Shown piece after piece: positions 62,281-64,000 of a DNA stretch of 64,000 nucleotides; position 1 is the first letter of the stretch; each line of letters begins with the position of its first letter. The stretch comes from Enterococcus rotai (GTDB taxonomy: Bacteria > Bacillota > Bacilli > Lactobacillales > Enterococcaceae). Below the pieces are notes generated by a model. It did not search any database. It saw only the letters and a program-made list of their open reading frames with translations, and was not told where the DNA came from. The position numbers were made by a program, and so were the translations under genes. The stretch covers positions 2,337,741 through 2,401,740 of the forward strand of contig NZ_CP013655.1 in the NCBI RefSeq assembly GCF_001465345.1. Reading direction: 5' to 3'.

Positions 62281-63177
62281 ATGAGAGTAAAAAAAGCGGT
62301 GATTCCAGCAGCTGGTCTGGGAACAAGATTTTTACCAGCAACAAAAGCGATGGCAAAAGAGATGCTGCCGATCGTAGATAAACCAACGATTCAATTTATC
62401 GTTGAAGAAGCGTTAGCATCAGGAATCGAAGATATTTTGATTGTCACAGGAAAAGCAAAACGTCCAATCGAAGATCATTTTGATGCAAACTTTGAATTAG
62501 AAAGTAATCTTCGCGAAAAAAATAAAACTGACTTACTAAAATTAGTAGAAGAAACAACGGATGTTAATCTGCATTTTATTCGCCAGTCTCATCCAAAAGG
62601 CTTGGGACATGCTGTCTTACAAGCAAAAGCTTTTGTAGGCAACGAACCTTTTGTGGTTATGCTAGGCGATGATATCATGGAAGATAAAATTCCATTATCG
62701 AAACAATTAATGAACGATTATGATGAAACACATGCTTCAACGATTGCAGTTATGAAAGTACCTCATGAAGAAACATCAAAATATGGTATTATTAATCCCG
62801 AAGCTGAAGTTTCTAAAGGGCTATACAACGTGAATAATTTTGTTGAGAAGCCGACACCTGAAGAAGCACCAAGTGATCTAGCGATTATTGGTCGTTATTT
62901 GTTAACACCGGAAATTTTCCATGTATTAGAATCACAAGAACCAGGTGCTGGTGGTGAGATTCAATTAACCGATGCCATTGATACCTTGAACAAAACTCAA
63001 CGTGTATTTGCTAGAGAGTTTACTGGTAAGCGTTATGATGTAGGGGATAAATTTGGCTTTATGAAAACAAGTATTGAATATGGCTTAGTCCATCCAGAAG
63101 TGAAAGATAATCTACGTGACTATATCATTGAATTGGGTGCTGAATTATCAAAAAAAGATGCACCAAAAGAAAAATAA
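62281..63177 (+). CDS. galU: UTP-glucose-1-phosphate uridylyltransferase
   Basis: 298 residues from ATG 62281, ten bases after GAGGAGG. '[23 protein letters not shown]' in part is the nucleotide-binding loop; '[15 protein letters not shown]' and 'VMLGDDIME' complete the GalU-type active site. Produces UDP-glucose for glycolipids, teichoic acid decoration and capsule. Ends in a terminator. Confidence 0.97.
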   Translation: MRVKKAVIPAAGLGTRFLPATKAMAKEMLPIVDKPTIQFIVEEALASGIEDILIVTGKAKRPIEDHFDANFELESNLREKNKTDLLKLVEETTDVNLHFIRQSHPKGLGHAVLQAKAFVGNEPFVVMLGDDIMEDKIPLSKQLMNDYDETHASTIAVMKVPHEETSKYGIINPEAEVSKGLYNVNNFVEKPTPEEAPSDLAIIGRYLLTPEIFHVLESQEPGAGGEIQLTDAIDTLNKTQRVFAREFTGKRYDVGDKFGFMKTSIEYGLVHPEVKDNLRDYIIELGAELSKKDAPKEK

Positions 63178-63208
63178 TTAGAAGTTGTTTCTAGATTATT
63201 TTCAGTTG

Positions 63209-63240
63209 AAGGCAGAGCAAATATGTTCTGTCTTTTTTTA
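63209..63240 (+). terminator. galU terminator
   Basis: AAGGCAGAGCA and TGTTCTGTCTT pair with one internal mismatch, followed by seven T. Confidence 0.75.
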
Positions 63241-63370
63241 TTAAATCAAGATGGAGACCTATACTATAAATTGTTATAATTAAAATAACAATGCCAACTG
63301 AATAATTTGTGAAAAAGAGCAGTTGGTGTTATTCTAAGAACATGAAATAATTGATGGAAGGAGCAAGAAT

Positions 63371-63814
63371 ATGACAGGTGGAGAGGTTGCAGCGATAATC
63401 GCTGCAGTGGCGTTTGCTGTATTAGTAGTATTTATTGTTTTGGTATTGATAAAAATCGGTAAGACCGTTGAGCGAGTTACTACGACAGTTGATGAAGCAA
63501 ATAAAACGATTGAGGTCGTAACAAAAGATGTCGATATTTTATCTAGGCAAGTAGAGGGGCTTTTAGTAAAAAGCAATGAATTGCTGGATGATGTCAATAA
63601 GAAAGTAGCAACGATCGATCCATTGTTTGCAGCAGTTGCTGATTTAAGTGAAAGTGTTTCTGAGTTGAATTATTCTAGTAGAAATTTACTAGGAAAAGTT
63701 GGTGCAGTTGGGAAATCAACAGCTAAAGCAGGTGTTGTCGGTAAAGTAGGAGGAGCAGCTTTTCGAGCTTTTCGACCAAAGAAAACATCAAAAACAAGTG
63801 AATCGGTTAAATAA
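63371..63814 (+). CDS. DUF948 membrane protein
   Basis: 147 residues, RBS AAGGAGC. One N-terminal membrane helix (6-28), then a heptad-like helical segment ('ERVTTTVDEANKTIEVVTKDVDILSRQVEGLL' in part) and a basic, glycine-rich tail. This is the DUF948 family, usually encoded next to a YtxH protein as here (23 bp downstream), and often part of general-stress or envelope modules. Biochemical role not known. Confidence 0.9.
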   Translation: MTGGEVAAIIAAVAFAVLVVFIVLVLIKIGKTVERVTTTVDEANKTIEVVTKDVDILSRQVEGLLVKSNELLDDVNKKVATIDPLFAAVADLSESVSELNYSSRNLLGKVGAVGKSTAKAGVVGKVGGAAFRAFRPKKTSKTSESVK

Positions 63815-63837
63815 TAAAAGATAATGGAGGAATAAAC

Positions 63838-64000
63838 ATGGCAAAAAAAGGCGGATTTTTTTTAGGAGCAATTATTGGTGGGACAGCGGCAGCCGTTGCA
63901 GCTCTTTTATTAGCACCAAAATCGGGCAAAGAATTACGTGAAGATCTAGCAAATCAAGCAGATGATTTTAAAGATAAAGCATCAGATTATACAGATTACG
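63838..64000 (+). CDS. YtxH-domain protein, 3' end outside window
   Basis: 54 residues visible, ATG 63838 behind TGGAGGA. 'KGGFFLGAIIGGTAAAVAALLLAPKSGKELREDL' in part: glycine-zipper membrane helix followed by the 'APKSGKE' signature of YtxH/general-stress proteins and the start of an amphipathic helix. Partner of the upstream DUF948 gene. The frame is open at the window end. Confidence 0.88.
   Translation, partial: MAKKGGFFLGAIIGGTAAAVAALLLAPKSGKELREDLANQADDFKDKASDYTDY

Overview
The window is low-GC Firmicute chromosome that reads as Enterococcus, probably a species near but not necessarily E. faecalis. The clearest markers are a complete liaXYZ operon (the daptomycin/cationic-peptide sensing surface protein LiaX with its PspC-type and holin-like partners), the order hprK-lgt-gpsA-galU, comFA-comFC-hpf-secA-prfB-ftsEX, pstS-pstCAB1B2-phoU, and a DUF2969 gene. 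There is no rRNA, CRISPR array, insertion sequence or prophage. I give no species name.

Layout. 1-1.5 kb: 3' end of a repeat-built cell-wall-anchored protein. 1.6-5.8 kb: accessory region with a membrane protein, two decayed genes and an orphan type VII secretion LXG cassette (two Lap-type helper proteins, the LXG protein, a C-terminal toxin module cut off by an in-frame amber codon, and a likely immunity gene). 6.3-10.3 kb: cell-wall sugar recycling (PTS IIC, small membrane protein, MupG, AnmK). 10.3-15.2 kb: housekeeping (lactonase, clpX, ysxC, yidD, ROK protein). 15.7-21 kb: branched-chain amino acid ABC transporter with a CBS-ACT protein. 21.2-23.4 kb: a sortase locus with its putative substrate. 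23.8-24.0 kb: tRNA-Tyr and tRNA-Gln. 24.4-33.9 kb: TetR gene divergent from a giant acyl-CoA dehydratase activase, GntR/UTRA regulator, queT with a candidate preQ1 riboswitch, SDR enzyme, DUF2829 (Tad2-like) protein, YigZ, DUF7662 protein, orphan PTS IIB. 34-42.4 kb: comF, hpf, secA, prfB (programmed frameshift), ftsEX. 42.5-49.3 kb: cardiolipin synthase and the phosphate uptake operon. 49.5-54.8 kb: sugar-phosphate transporter, tyrosine phosphatase, deoR-deoC-pdp. 55-57.5 kb: liaXYZ. 57.5-64 kb: GIY-YIG nuclease, hprK, lgt, gpsA, galU, DUF948 and YtxH envelope proteins.

The least explained signal is a family of structured intergenic elements of about 110-180 bp, seen eight times, always just upstream of a gene start: before ysxC (1), the branched-chain amino acid binding lipoprotein (2 in a perfect 120-bp tandem), pstC (1), lgt (3 in tandem) and gpsA (1). 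They share a long hairpin with a fixed internal loop (AGAT opposite CCTA), an A-rich apical loop, and a distal helix whose sequence changes between copies while pairing is largely kept. A palindrome followed by T residues ends most copies and abuts the ribosome binding site. This could be a cis-acting RNA leader/attenuator family, a small non-autonomous mobile element, or both.

Genes work together in several clear units: wall-sugar salvage (IIC, MupG, AnmK), BCAA uptake, phosphate uptake behind a PhoP-box-like array, deoxynucleoside catabolism under DeoR, and envelope stress/lipid functions (liaXYZ, cls, lgt, gpsA, galU). Starts were chosen by ribosome binding site spacing and family N-termini; all function calls come from motif recognition by eye, with no database search.
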